In this document: piece after piece, positions 12,334 to 27,300 of the stretch
Position numbering within the stretch: the stretch's first letter is position 1
Layout: each line of letters starts with the position of its first letter
DNA from: Gordionus sp. m RMFG-2023
Lineage: Eukaryota > Nematomorpha > Gordioida > Chordodea > Parachordodidae
Assembly (NCBI RefSeq): GCF_954871325.1
Contig: NC_088777.1
Coordinates: forward strand, 43,191,366 to 43,255,365
Reading direction: 5' to 3'
DNA length: 64,000 bases
Position numbers and translations under genes: made by a program
Notes under the pieces: generated by a model
Databases searched by the model: none
Told to the model about the DNA's origin: nothing
Seen by the model: the letters and a program-made list of their open reading frames with translations, nothing else

Positions 12334-15300
12334 ATGAGTGCTCTTTACTCAATGTATATTGAAAATAAATTCCCCGAGTATCAATATTTATATACAGTAC
12401 AGAATGATGAAGGTTCTGGATATGGAATAAGTGCATTACATTTTGATTTGTATGAGGAGTTATTATGGGTTGGGAATCAAGAGGTAAATCGATTATATCT
12501 TAATATTATAATATTTCATGGTTTTTACTAAGGGTCATGTAACATCATATTTTAGTGACCATCTACTAAAATATACATCATTTCAAGTATACCATTCAGA
12601 AGATATAAAGGTCCTATTGACTAATGATTTTGGACTTTTTGCTTTAACTTCAAATAATTTGAAATTAATAACAAGACAAGGAATTCCTCAAATGACCTTA
12701 AAGTTACTCTATTTATAACTGACATTTGAATTACTATTCTTTTTGTTTATTGCAGGTTAAGTAATGATACAATTTTTGATGCTAAATGCATGGTTGATAT
12801 TGCCCAATTAAATTATCCATATATCTTAATAGGTGGTCATAATAATAAAATACTTGTTATTGATATAATAAACCTTAACTTAAAATCAGAAGTAGATACA
12901 TGAAATAGTTATTACTTATTAATATTTTATTTTAGTATGAGCTTGAAGAATCATATAATTCATGTGATCTTATGAAAATGAATGATAAAAGTATTTTTAC
13001 TTCACACCCAAATGGGAAGGTTGAATTAAATATTTAAAATTTATAAAAAAGTTTATAAAAGTTCCAAATTTTATAACTTGTAACTTCGATTTTGTTAATA
13101 TTTTTTTTAAATTTTGTAAGTTTATTTATTAATTTACCACATATACTTATAGTAATGAGGTTCTTTATACAATTAAAAGATATGTGTGAGAGATGCTTCT
13201 GATTTCAAAGTTCAACATGAATTTTCAACTCATCAAAGTGCCATTTTAGATTTTGATGTTTCTGGCAATACCATTGTTGCCTGTGGATTTTATGAAAGGT
13301 TTATTTATATTCAATTTTAATCATTTCAACAATAATTTTGTTTTTATCCATTATCAACCTTAATTGTTTAATTACATGTTTGTTTGTATATATTAAATTA
13401 AGAAATGGAATGATAAATTATGAGAGATTTATAAAAGTATTTGACATAAGAACTTATAAAACTTTACCTCCTATTCAAATAAATATTGATCCATTTACTC
13501 TCAAATTTCTGCACACCTACACTGAAAGATTGTTGGTTTTAGCTCAAGTTATAATTAATTTATATAATTTATAGTAATATTTAAAAAAAAAATCAATTTC
13601 AATTATTCATCAAACATTAATATTTAATTGATTTCAGATTTTATGATCTTGTTTAATTATAGTATCTATAAATAATTTTGATTAAACTAACCCAAGGATA
13701 ATTGGATAATTGCAAAAAATAATAAACTTTTTTGTCTTGGAAAAAATATGAAAAAATTTGTCTGATTTATTGACATTATATAATTATATTATACATCATG
13801 CCATTATATATATATATAAAGGCTCACATTTTATTAATATTTTTAATAAACTCAATATATTTTTAATTCTTTTAATGTATTGGATGATGTTTATAGTGTT
13901 TTCAATTTGTAATATATCACATTTCACTACTATTTTATTTATTTTGAAAAATTTTAATATAATTATAGAATGGTAACTATCAATTGATAGATCCAAAAGC
14001 TGGTTCAAATGCGCCATCTATTATATACAATTTTGACACTCGAGGTTCTCTTTTAACTTCCATTGCTCTTTCCTCTAACAATCGAGTTTTAGCCCTAGGG
14101 GATATAAACGGTTTATAAATATTCTTTTAAGATATCTTTAAAAGTATTTGTAAATGCTTTATTATAGCCCCCTGCATAGACCCTGTATCGAATTAATACT
14201 CCTTTTTTTAAACGAGCCTCATTTGATCAAAAAAGTTAAAATTCTGTTATAGTTAGAACGAACCCGAAAACTATAATTTTTTGCTAATAGTAAAATAATT
14301 CGAGTCTAGACTCTTCTAAAAATTCTTAGTTGAATTAATTTTAAGATATTCAGTGGCATTGGATCATAAAAATATTGACATTTAAGAGTATTTGTTAAAA
14401 TTTGGAGTGATATTTGAAAAAAGGGTCATTCTCTTATACTTTTATTAACTTCCTCCCAAAACAGGAACGGTTCGAACCCACGACACGGATCATAATAAAA
14501 CAATCTCCACTCCCCTTACCTTCAACTCTTTTTCCCGCCCAGCCCTATTTCCTGACCCGCAGCCCCGACAATCTCATTCTGGTCTTGTTCCTCAAGACTA
14601 CCTGCTCCCCCCGGAATTTATTTTATCTGGCGCGCCCTTGGCTTCCGATTGGCCAGCCCGGTTTGTGAGGAAATACGATCGGTTTATAAAATATTCGATT
14701 TTTTAAAAAAAAATTAGTAAATAAGAAATAAGATAGAGATAGGTGTAAAAATTAAAAGGGGGAAAATTAATTAAGAATGAAGAGAAGATTATTTAGCCCT
14801 TTATTTTCCAACGAACTATTTATTTTCATTTTTTTTGATTTAATCATTATAAAAATTGTAGTAAAAGCTTGTCCATTGACGAAGAATTATTAAAAAACAT
14901 GAAGGTATCCCAATTTGTAGGATATGTTCCCAATCCTCCAGGTAGAATCACAAATCTTGTCCCTTATGATAAAGCCATTTTATCTCTGCAAGAAAAGTTT
15001 TATTTTTTTTTAATTTTTTTTATAAAATTATATATTTTGTTCACTTCTTTTTGCGACAAGATGATTTTACTGTGTAACTTTTATTTTATTTATGACCACA
15101 CTCTTTTAAAATTACCTATTTTTTTAGTCTATTTTTTGAATATATTAGCTACAGAATTGGCCTTTTTTTTTATAAAAAATGTAATATTCTTACAAGTTAC
15201 ATTAGGATTGTTTTTTTCTATAATAGAAATTTTTTACTTTATTTTGGATCTAAAAGCCTTCTCAGACCTTAGTTATAATTATGTAATTTATTATATTACC

Positions 15301-18300
15301 AAATTTTGTTTATTTAAAATATATATATTTATTGGGCTCTTAGTGTTGTTATACGACTCGATTTTTAAAAACGGCTAACTCAATGCGCTATCCGAAAAAA
15401 TATTATGCGAGGAATATTTTGATCACAGATGGCAACCAAGGTTTGGATATGTATTAGTCTATTCGCGATGTGTAAGCAATATTCTTCTGGCTAAAATATT
15501 GAATTAGCCCTTTTATAAAAATCTGGTCGAATCTAGACATTTAACAACACTAATTGGGTTATATAATAAAGATTCGTTTTTTATTTTTGAATCTAGTATG
15601 CGCATTTACAGAGTTTGTTTATTTGTTAAGAATTAGTTAAATTGAATAATACAAAACTACGATTTTTGAACAAATATAACCTCTTTTTTCCTTATGAACC
15701 GTACAAAAATAAGACAAATTAATTAAGATGAGTTATGCATAAACGATCCCCACCTATTCACTCTACCATTGTTTTACTTTTCCGCGAGTTATTTATTAGA
15801 TGAACTACTATAAGTTCATAAGTATACTTTTAACGAATTTATTACCTTTTTTTTGTGAGGAGTTTAGTTTGAATTGACCTTTTGTAAACATAACAATAAT
15901 AATAAATAGAGAAGCAGAAAATTATGCCTACTACGATCCTCTATATCAAAAAATCTTTCCTTCAGCTCCTATATATTACGACGAATTTGTTGGGGTAAAC
16001 AGGCTTAAGGAAACGAGGTAAACATATTTTTTTTAATTTTTAGGTTTTCAGATATTTATAATTTTCTAGATTTACATATTAATTCATTATTGTATATAAA
16101 AAGATAATTTTTTTTATTTGTATAATACACATTTCTATGATCAAATAAATATAAGCTTATAATAAACATATTTAGTGTTGTTAAACGGCTCGGTTTGGCC
16201 TATTTTTAATTAAGATTTTGGCCAAAATATTATTACACAAGCCTTGAGATTTAGTTAATAGATGTCTAAAATTTCTGTCATATATGAGTAAAAGGCTCTA
16301 TCTTGCATAATATTTTTTGGCTAAAATATTGAGTTAGCCGTATTTAAAAATCGAGCTGTTTAACATTACCAATACATATAAAATATATACCATCTGTAAA
16401 ATATGTACTATCTATAAGATAGTAAAAACAATAATTATACAAATTAAATCGGTAGGACTTAAAGATATATGTTTAGAAATACAGTTGGATCGGCAAATTT
16501 AATATTGCTAAAAAAAATATTATACCACTATAAACCGATATGTAAATCACAATAAAATATAGAATTAAAAATCTATATGATGATTTAAAAAGATAATCAA
16601 AATATCGTTTATAAATCGAAATTTTATCTTCTCTGCGATTTCGTCAATATTTTAATAATTTGTTTTTGTAATTGAGAAATAAATCTCTATCTATATTAAG
16701 TAAAACTAGTCTATTCAGATTTTCTTATACTTCTAAGATAAATTTTTATTCTCAGTAATGAAGGGAAGGTGCCCTCTCATTCATACTTGTTTATTGCCAA
16801 AATATACAGTAATTTTAATTGATTTGGGAAAAATTACGAATCTAAGAAAATAATTCCCCGAAAAAAAATTCCCCTTTTTATAAAATATTAAAAATTACAA
16901 AATTAATAAAATAGGAGAAAAAGTTCCCTATAAATTTATACATGGAATTAAAATCCTCAAATAATATATTTAAAAATTTTGAGTAAATCAATTCCGGAGA
17001 ATTATTTTTTAAGAATTATTATTGTGGATTTTTTTTTCCGGGGAATTATTTTCCGCTTACCAAAAATTACAAAATATATTTTAATTAAATGCTCTTCCAT
17101 GGCGTTTCTTGGAGGATTATTTATTAAAATTAATCTTTCTTACCAAGATTTAAATTCTAGTGTTAATTAGTCTATGGCTTTCAGATACATTTATATTCTA
17201 TGAATACAATTGTGCCAAATATAACTGCAATATCAAGAGCAATATTTTCAAGTCGGATTTCTAGGTAATAATATTTATAAACTAGACAGAGCCATTAGAT
17301 ATATTACAAATCGTTCTTTAATTTGAGTAAAAAATTATCCAAAGGTGGAATTAAAACGATTATTTTTATAGTAATTCTCAATTGAGCCCACTTTAATATT
17401 GAAATTTTTGCTTGTTTAGGTACAAGTCGAATCTCAAAATCATATAATCTCGCTTCGTTCAACATTAATATAAATCTTGTGAAATTATTGTTCGATATTA
17501 TCTCTTAGTTTTCTGAGTTGTAGTACAATCATATTCGTGTAGTGTTGTTGGGTCTATTTTAAAAAACGGCCTGATTAAAGTTTTAACCAAAATAATATTA
17601 TGTAAGATTCGAGATTTGGCAAATAAAGGTCCTAACCTTTCTGCCATTTAAGTGCAAAATCTCCAGGCTTATATAATAATATTTTGGCTAAAATCTTAAT
17701 TGTGCCGTTTTTAAAAATCGACCTAAATGTTATAGGCAAATCCAAATCATTTTTTTTGAAAAATATTGCATAAAATTGTTATTTAATTGAACAATTTATT
17801 AATACATTCCAATGAGAAGAGAAAATCGGCTGCCCTATTGAATCTAATAATGTATCCGCTTCAGATGAAATATCTGGTTTAGACCATTTTGGTACTTCTT
17901 CTAGATCCAAAAATGCTATAACAGCTTGATGTGGAAGACTCCATCGTGTCGAACATTCTTTTTGCATTTTTTTTCTTTTTTTTAAATAATTCTATTCAGA
18001 AAATGTTGTCTAATGATTACTAATCTCCTGAAGACCTTATTTCTTCATTATCTATCTTTTTAGATTCTTCATTTTGCTCAATAATTTTATTTGCAATCAT
18101 GTACATCAGATTGTAGTGCGAAGAATAATCAGTAGTTACAATTTCTTAAACGATTATTGGGTTATATATATTTTATATTAAATTATATTATTTTTTAAAT
18201 TTTTGGTTGATAAAATCTTCCTATATCCATTAGTGTTTTAGGTTTAAAATAAAATGTTAGAAAATATGCTTCAAATTTTCGTGGAAAAAAAATTATTAAT

Positions 18301-21300
18301 ATACAAGGAAAAAAAATATAAAAATTAATTAAACTTTTTGCTAAAATTTAAATTAGAATATAACCTATTTGAAATAAAATACTTTGCATTTCACAATTCA
18401 TGGAGCCCTTTATATTTTTTCAAAAATTTTTGCGCTACGCCCCTGAATTTGTATAAAACAACTAATTTATGTTCAAAATTTCAATTAAGTAAACCTGAAG
18501 TTACATCTAGGTTGGGAAACAAAGACTCGAATTCTCTGGATTCTAAAAATTTGCATTCACTTGCTCAAGATTCAAAATCTTTAATCTTAGTGCCCCAGAT
18601 TTACGGAAAAGTAATTTTTTAAATTATTGCTTATAAATATTTAATATTATTTGACGCTTTATGTAATCCGCAAACTTTAACGGGTTTAAAATGTTAAAAG
18701 GATTTAGTAATCGCCCCTTTTACCTTAACCATTCTCTCTACGTATATACCATTTTAAATGAACCATCCATGGCAAATTTTAACACTATTTATATTAAACA
18801 TCTCTTATTTCTAAGCTCCATTTTATTTATAAAAATGAATAATATTCACTTAATTAGTAATTAACCTTTCATTCAAAGGTCAAATTAGAATTGATAGTTT
18901 TTCAAATTAATTTTAAGCAAAAAATACGCACCGCATGGAAACCGCCCCATAGCGAAAAGATTAATTTTCGCAATTACAATCCAACCCCATTTCCGACACT
19001 CCAATTTAGTTCGCATAACACTTATATCAACGCACTTATACAAGTTAACATCTATATATTTATTTAAAGAAATTCCATTCAGTATTTTTTTAACTTTTTG
19101 TGAGCAATAATATAGTTGAAAGAAAACCAACTTTTCACTTAATAAAGTAGACATTAGTTACTACAAAACTAGCCTTGAATATCTCATTGAGTGGAAAAGC
19201 AATCGAGATTTAGTTTTAAGGGATTGAAGAACTTTAGCAGTTGTATATATGTAAATGGGTTTCTAATATGCCACTAGGGGATTTTATTCTATCATATCAT
19301 CTAATATTCTTAGTATTATGCTTAAAAACTTTGTAAATAATCTTACTCTCTTAACCCTGGCCAAACCTAAGAATAAATAAATAAATATTCAATACTGCAA
19401 CATATGACCCAAATTCACCAATTATATTAGCAATAATTCTTCGACCTTAGGAATCAGAACGATAATCTCGTGTAAAGAAGGGGGGGGGTCAATTTTATTT
19501 GCGCCAAGAAAGAACGTTAAATGCTTGCACAGAAGAATTATAGTTAGAGAGAAAAAGAAATCCTAACCCATCATATTTGGGGACCAAATTCAAACAATTC
19601 ATATATATGAGAAAAAAATTCACGTTATAAACAGACCATCAGCCATTAAGGAGTTTATTTCCCCCCAAGGAAGATATACCGGCGATATTCACTCCTAGAA
19701 TACAGAGAGGAGTTTTATTTACGGCCAGTTACCAGTATAAACGAGTATTTTCATGTAGCCAGTATATGGCCAGTGCAGATATGTTTCTAGGTTATCAATA
19801 CAAGGAAATAAAATTTTAAAATGCAAAAATCTAGATTTAATACAAGTTGGAACAAACATAAAATGCCATACCTGCTACGTTCGAGCATTTATGGCTCATT
19901 TGGCTTTTAATTTTTAATCATGTTCTCTTTTCGTTCATTTTTTAAAAAATTATTCCTATTATCTTTTTTGAAATGATAGTTTTAATGTTATATTTTTATC
20001 TTTAAAAAGGGAGGAAAAAATAAATTGTATTTAACACCCCCCCCCCTCCGAACATGGCATTTTTTTAAACAGTTAAAAAGTCATAATGGATCATTTAAAC
20101 ATTCATTCACTTAAAATTTATTTTAGAAACCATTTACAATAAATCTGGGCTGTGACTAAAAAGGTGTAATATTAATGGAGGTCTCTGCTTAAAGTTGAAA
20201 ACGAAAGTAATTTTTAGTTCGATACCCTGTTCCTGTTATATTACGATATTCGGGCTGATAGTTTTTACATATCGAGAAAAATTCTTTAACCTTGTGTTCT
20301 TCATAAAATAACGCTTTGTAGTATCCATTTCATTTATTTAACACTTCTAACACCCTTTAAAAAAGTGAAATTAAAGAAATCCAGACTTATAGTTTATTGC
20401 GAGTGTTTAAAAATTGTTAGAAATTATCTCTTTGTTGGTTTCGCATAAATAGTTTGTGATGTGAGTCAAATAAGAACTATCTCATTAGCAAATATAATGA
20501 ATATTATATTTGTCACGAACTTTTGAACATCTTTGGAAGAAGAAATGATATGCAAATTGTAATTTTTAGAAAGATAGATAGATATAACGAAAGAAAAAAT
20601 TGTTTAGATGATAAATAAAAATACCTATGGGGAAGTTGGAAAGTTAATAGTATTTTAATTACTTTTTTTTAAAAAATTGATTCATTTAAGATCCTATATT
20701 TCATAGTCCCGTTCCGATCTCATATCCTCAACCATCTATGCACCAAGGAGTATTGCATGAGTTGCGAACTAGCATTTCTATTTCACATGATGAACATGGC
20801 ATCCAATAATGAACCTTCTCAGGTAAATATTTAAATTTCTTATTAAAAAAAGCATTGTTATTATATTTTTTTTTAATTCTAATCCCAAATTACATCGGGA
20901 AAAGCCACTTAACTTAGTACGCGCCTTTAAAAATCTTCCAGAAACTTCGGCTTTAGGCTTAATTCTAGAAGAGAAAGAACAACACAGAGTCGGGAAATTA
21001 ATGAAAACGGATCACGTTTCAACTCTCATCCAAAATTTTAATCGTTTTATCCTACCCCAGATGCATTCAGAGACGGTGGCGATAACTCAAAATGAAAAGT
21101 TTTTATTACCTTTTTCCTTTTTATCTTGTAATATATATTTTTTAAATTTTAAATATTTTTATGTCTTTTTAAATGTTGTTTAAAAATAGCAGTAGCTCTC
21201 TTATGAGATTTTTTTGTTTTTGTTTAAAACTTTTTATTTCAACTTAAATTAAATTACAAGTTTATCCTATATGTTTTTTGCATCTCCTTCTCTTAAATTT

Positions 21301-24300
21301 TTTAAAAAACATGCTCTTGGATCTATATTATTATACAAAATACCTCATTATTTTTTTAAAAAACCTGGCTTTTTAGATGGAACTAGAAATTTAGCAAAGG
21401 ATGTAATTATCTTTTCTCTCATGCATTAAGAATATTTATATATTTTTTTAAAAATAATATATATAATTAATATTTCTAATATGAAATCTTTATTAGTTGA
21501 CAGTTAATGTGCTTCGCATTGCATTTCACTTATCAAAGTTGAAATAAATTTATAATCAAACAAACGATAGCTATATTGCTTACGTTGAAATTTTTTTTAA
21601 AAATTAGTTTTACTAAATGGAATGGATCCTGCCTATTCAATGTCGGAATGGTTTATAGAGTTTAGAAAATTTTGCTTGGAATTATTTCAGGGTAATGATC
21701 GGGAAAAATTTATAAGAAAACAAATGGTGGACGATTGAAGATATACTAAAAAGCTTTATATCCTTTCTATATTTTTATTATTGACGATATATTTGCCCAG
21801 TAAAAAAAATGACCGAGGGATTTTTATGTAGCCTGAGATCAAATGTTCAATGCAAACGAGCAACGAATACTCCTTTGTCACTTCTAATTTAAAACCTATA
21901 TAAGCCCTTTTTCCATTTCTAATATAAAATTGAAACAAATAAGGTATTTTATGCAGCAAGTTTATATCCAAGGGCATAATGTCTCTTAAAAACGTATTGC
22001 CAAAAAAGGAGGCAATAAAACAACTCGCGAAAGTTTGGCATTTACTTAAAAAAGAAGAATTCATTAAGATTAAGAATATAATGACTACACGTTCGAAGGT
22101 ACTTTAATCTTAGTTAATTATTTTGAAAAAAGTTCTAAGTCACGAGTAATGATAAATAAAGTAATTTTGGAGAAGTAGTAACTAGTAGAAGCGTTAAATC
22201 AATAACTTGGGCATTTGATAATATATAAGGATTAGGAAAAGATGTTAACTTTTTAAATTATCGGAAAGATTTAAAGGTGAATTAGGTTGAAACTTTGTAA
22301 ATTGTAAATGTGCTAGTAATTCCAACTAAGCGAAATTTTCTGTAGCCAGAAAATTTTCCAATCCCAAATTTATACGCTGCGCACAATATGAAATTGAATA
22401 TTATACATTTTATCACATCGTTCTTAATTCTATTTAAAAAATAAATAGTATATTGTTATGTTTTACTTATTTTGTTATTTCTTATCCATGTTTAATAATA
22501 TAAAATAAATAAATTCAACTTATTTTTCTAATCATTTTTCTAAGCTCAACTTATGATTTATATAAAAATGTATATTGATTCCCTTTCTCCGATGACATTA
22601 ATACTAAACCTAAAATGACGATTTGTTCTTAAAAAAGTACATACATTTAAATCGGCCACTGAAATGTTAAGACATAATGTAAAAGGCATTTAGATGAAAT
22701 ATCTTTCAATGGCGTTTACTATATCCAATAAATAACATTGACTATAGTTGACCTCAATGCATTTACACTTTTAATAAATGAATTATCCGTTTAATAGTAT
22801 TAATATCGTTGCTTTTCTCCGCACAACGTAATAACTAACAACGTGTAATTTTGCGCAATTACTTAGTCATTTATTTTACTGTTTAAACTATTTATTGCTC
22901 TTTTTTATTTTGTTATTTATAAATAATTCTTATTATATCATATTCAATCATAGATCCCCGGACTTTCGCGATTCGCCAAAGAATAAACCCGATCATTCAT
23001 CGATCCAATCGAAATCTCCCATTCAACAATTATTTATGTCGGAAATGGAAAATGTCCTGACTTGTTGCGAATGCAATGTTTCATTTACCATCACATCTCG
23101 CCCTTATTGTTTTACTTTCAAATATCCGCCTTATAGGAATAGTAGCATAGATGGTTTTATTATTATTATACACAAAAAAATATATAAAAGGAAATACGAT
23201 TTTGGCTTTAATTTTATTGGTCATATATATTTTTTGTAAATAGATTTTTAAAAAAATATTAATGCTAAAATTATATTTAAAAAAAAAAATTTAATTTTGA
23301 TTTGCTCTTTAATTTTCAATTTCTTTGGAATGCTTCATGTCATTACATATCTTTTTTAAAAATTCCTAATATAATAGTGAGTGAATATTTCCTAACTGCT
23401 TTGAATACTTAATAACATAACGAAAAAATTAAATAAATATTAAGCAGAAACTAATGATAGAACATTTGAGGATTTCGTTGAAAAGGCCATTCTTTACGAA
23501 CAAAACGTCCGTTGTTATTGCGAATCCTGTAAAAAGTTTCAACCAGTGGTAAAAATAGATTTTATTTCGATTTGATTAGCTTCGGAGGAGGATATTCAAC
23601 TTTTGTCTTTTATAATAAATTTATAAGACCTCTCCCTTACTATCCTCCAAATGAATAACAAAATTTTATATTCGAAGTTCAGCATTCACATTTTTTTAAT
23701 ATACTTACATTTTTCGTTTTATTATTGTAGAGTCGGGAAGCAATATAATATCCTTAATTCTATTTATTTTTTTCCTATGGCTATATTAAATGTTTCCTAT
23801 CACCATAATGTTGATTTTTCCTATTGCCTTAAACAAATTACATTTTTCGGAGAAGAAAAAAACAAAAAGGCACTTTGTATAGCAACCAATATATTTTAAT
23901 TTTGTTGGGGAGGATCTTTGTTTTCCAATTTTATTCTTATCTTCTCTATCGATGCTAGATAAAATATAGGTCCCGAACCAAATATCCAAGACCCTAGATA
24001 ATATCTTTTATAGACACTGTTCTTTTTTTTCTGCACAACTTTTGATAGACTCAGGTCAAAAAGATAGACCGTTTAGCTAACGTTCTAATTCTCAATTGCC
24101 AAGCGAACACTCCTGAGAAATTAGGTTTTTGGGCTTCAAAAAGCGAACAAATTTGTAATTCTCATGACTCTAATTGTAATTCTTGGATATTGCCTAAATT
24201 GGAACTTAAGTCTAACGAATTTAATGAACCTTACATGTACGAATTGCTAGCTATAATCGCTGATGTTTCAGAGCCCGAAAAAGGTTATATAATAACTTAA

Positions 24301-27300
24301 AATTACCTTAATCGGCAGGTATTTTATTTAAAATATTATCAGGCAATGCGCTGATACGGCCCACAGGTCTAATTAAACTATATTATATTTCATTTTTTAA
24401 TTTGTGAAGCAAATATTTGCCTTATGATTAATGTTTTTGATCTGATCATCGATTAATAATGAGGAAGACCAATACAATATTTTCTTTGTTAAAAAACATT
24501 TCATTTAACGTGTTGTGAATGCACACAAATATTTAATATTCCACTCTTATTAATTTTTTTTATCAATTCTCTTAATCTCCCATAGGATTCGCTGGCTGGG
24601 AATGGTATTCTTACTTTGACCATTTCAAAACATTATAAATTATTTGATATTATCTTATATAAGGTTCTCATTTAGTGGATTTGATTTGCTTAGAGGAACC
24701 TGAAGTATATCCCGTTAGTAAAGCATGGTACCTTTTTAACGATTTTTGCGTATTCAAAGTTAGCCAGGTTTTTTTATTTTTCATGAATATATTATTCCTT
24801 AAATTATATTAAATCTTATATTTAAAAATTTTTCAAATCTTAATAGTTTTGATAATACAGTTCAGATATTAATTTAAAATTTATCGCTATTTAAATTGAA
24901 AAAAATGATAAGGTGACTAAATTTTATATTTAAAATCATTAAATTAAATTATTTTAATTTATTTTCCACGAATAAAAATAACTCCTCAAGGAAAACGCCT
25001 TAGACTTTTCCCCATGTTGGAAACACCCTTGCGCTCTCTACTACATTAAAAGTCAGTTGAACGAAAATGTATCAGTTAGCGTCAAAAATCCAATCGATTT
25101 CTCTACAGTCTCTCGCCTTTTATCGGGCCCTAATTTACTAGAATCAACGAACAATGCTGACACTAATAACGCTAATTTTAATAAAAACAAAGAAACGTGT
25201 CCAACGATTGCTAAAGGGATATTAAACCCCGGAGTTGTCCCGCTTGATTTTAAGGTCGAGACTAACCTCGACCCGGCACATTTTTTTATATCGCTTGATG
25301 CTGAGTTTGTGGTGCTTAATCAGGTATTTTTAAAACAATGTTTGTATTTTTTGTCCATGTCATTTATTTTCTCAAATATGTTTAGTTTTAGGTGTCCAAA
25401 ACATCAAAAATTTAAATTAACAAACTTTCGAAATTTTAATGAAAATAAATAAATATGCTATTTTAAATATAAAACAAAAAACATGTCCAAAATATAATTC
25501 TAGAAAACTATAAATATTTAACATACGATTTCATTAAAATTTTAAAATGGTTTTGGACACAGCCTTAGCAATAATAAATAATAAAAAAATCTCCCCAATT
25601 TTCTTTCTCTTTTAACTTATTTTAAAAACAAACTTTAAAATTTAGCATAGGCGTAGCCAAAATTTTGCTAAAGGGTGGGGGAAAGCACTTTTAGGTGGAA
25701 TATTGTAGGCCGTTAACCATAAAATTAGACTTTTACGTATTTTCTTTCGAATTCTTGTTCGTGGTGATATATTATATTTATGGGGGGGGGGGGGTATAGT
25801 AGAATTTTTATTCGCTTAATATGATATTTACGTGAAACAGGCATATTTTTGAAGGGGCGAATTAGAGGTCGTTTATTTAAGTAGGCGGGCAAATAATTTT
25901 TACGGGCAGCCGGGTCGGCGTGTTAAAAAAATTTAAAATCATTTTAAATATTAATAAAAAATTGTTTCTATGAACCTTTTTGGATATTAAAAATTAAAAT
26001 GTCCCTTTTTTGGTATCATAAAAACTTTTTTCTCAAAATAAATAAACTTTGTATATAAAACTATTGGTGGAAACGACAAGAAAGAGATTTACCAAAGCTA
26101 TCAAGATTAGCAAGAAAAATATTGGCAATTCTTGGAACTAATGCTTCTACTGAACGAGGATTTAGCTTTGCTAGAGGGTTTTTAGACAAAGAAGATCGTG
26201 TTTGAATCCAGAAGATGTCGATTCATTATTATTTTAGCATTATTAATTACATATAATTTCAATTTTATATTTATATTATTTTCATAATATTTTATTTGAT
26301 CAAATAAATTATTTAATATAATAATTTTTTAAAAACTTTTTGTAGAGGTATAATGCTGAAATTTTTTTTATTGGATGCTTAAAAAATTAAAAGAATGGCC
26401 ATAATTAAATTTTATCGGGCTTTGGTTAAAAATTTTTTATAAATAATGGGTGGACGGGTAAAAAAATTTAGACTAATGGGCTATATTTTTTGAAAACTAT
26501 GGGCTGGTGGGTTCAACTTTTTTTATAACATTGGGTGGGCGTGCTTATGGTCCAAAAACCTACCCAATGCAGACCTCTAGGACAATTTCCTTTATGCCAC
26601 CTTCCCCCATAGCTACGCCTATGTAATGTAGTATTTAAAAAATGATACTTTTTAATTTGCGAAGATTTTTGGGTAGTAATATAAGGAATCGGGACAGATT
26701 TTCTTAAGACATGAGGGATTTATGGAGAAAATCATAGATTTCTTTTTGTAAAAAAATATTTTATTAATAATTAATTTCGTTAGCACTTAATTATTGTTAT
26801 TTTTTTCTTCTTAAAACAATAAATATTGCCAACAAGCGAAAATAAATTTTTGTGCAATTATGAATAGTTATAAATTTACGTTTTTTTGCAGCAAGAGGCT
26901 CACCTTCATAGCGATGGCAGTCACACCACTATAAAGCCCGGTCGATTAGCATTGGCTCGTATTACTTGCGTTAGGGGTTTTTTCAACTCTTCCTCTAGGA
27001 ACTCCCAAGAAGAACTCACTAATATCACTCCTCAACAACATAATGAGTCCGCGGTCAAGAACGAAGAAAATAAGCTCGAAGGAGTTCCCTTTTTGGACGA
27101 ATACATTTGCGTTCCCGGTAATCAAGTGGCTGATTACGTGACAAAATACAGCGGAATTAGGCACGGCGACCTCGAAGTTCATACTAGTTCTAAAAATCCC
27201 ATCGGACTTAAATCGGTTTACATTCAATTAAGGTACCTGGTAGATTGTGGCTACACGTTTTTGGGTCATAATGTTACAAAGGATTTTCAAATCATCAATA

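Noticed and set aside
13758-14017. Overlapping open frames on both strands
   Set aside because: AT-rich intron noise plus part of a PAN2 exon read in the wrong frame.
14466-14486. GGTTCGAACCC-like tRNA T-arm
   Set aside because: The motif lies in a phase-consistent PAN2 exon (encoding GTVRTHDT), with no acceptor stem, D-arm or anticodon arm at the right spacing.
14414-14668. 84-codon Pro-rich open frame (+)
   Set aside because: Wrong frame of the PAN2 exon 14465-14660; the alternative frame aligns with PAN2 and has matching splice phases.
14869-15378. 169-codon open frame (+)
   Set aside because: Only its first 43 or so codons are PAN2 exon 9; the rest is Phe/Ile/Tyr low-complexity read-through into an AT-rich intron after a plausible donor at 14997.
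17185-17264. Possible PAN2 exon bounded by CAG and AG|GTAATA
   Set aside because: The phase does not fit either neighbour and the frame that reads longest ends in a stop.
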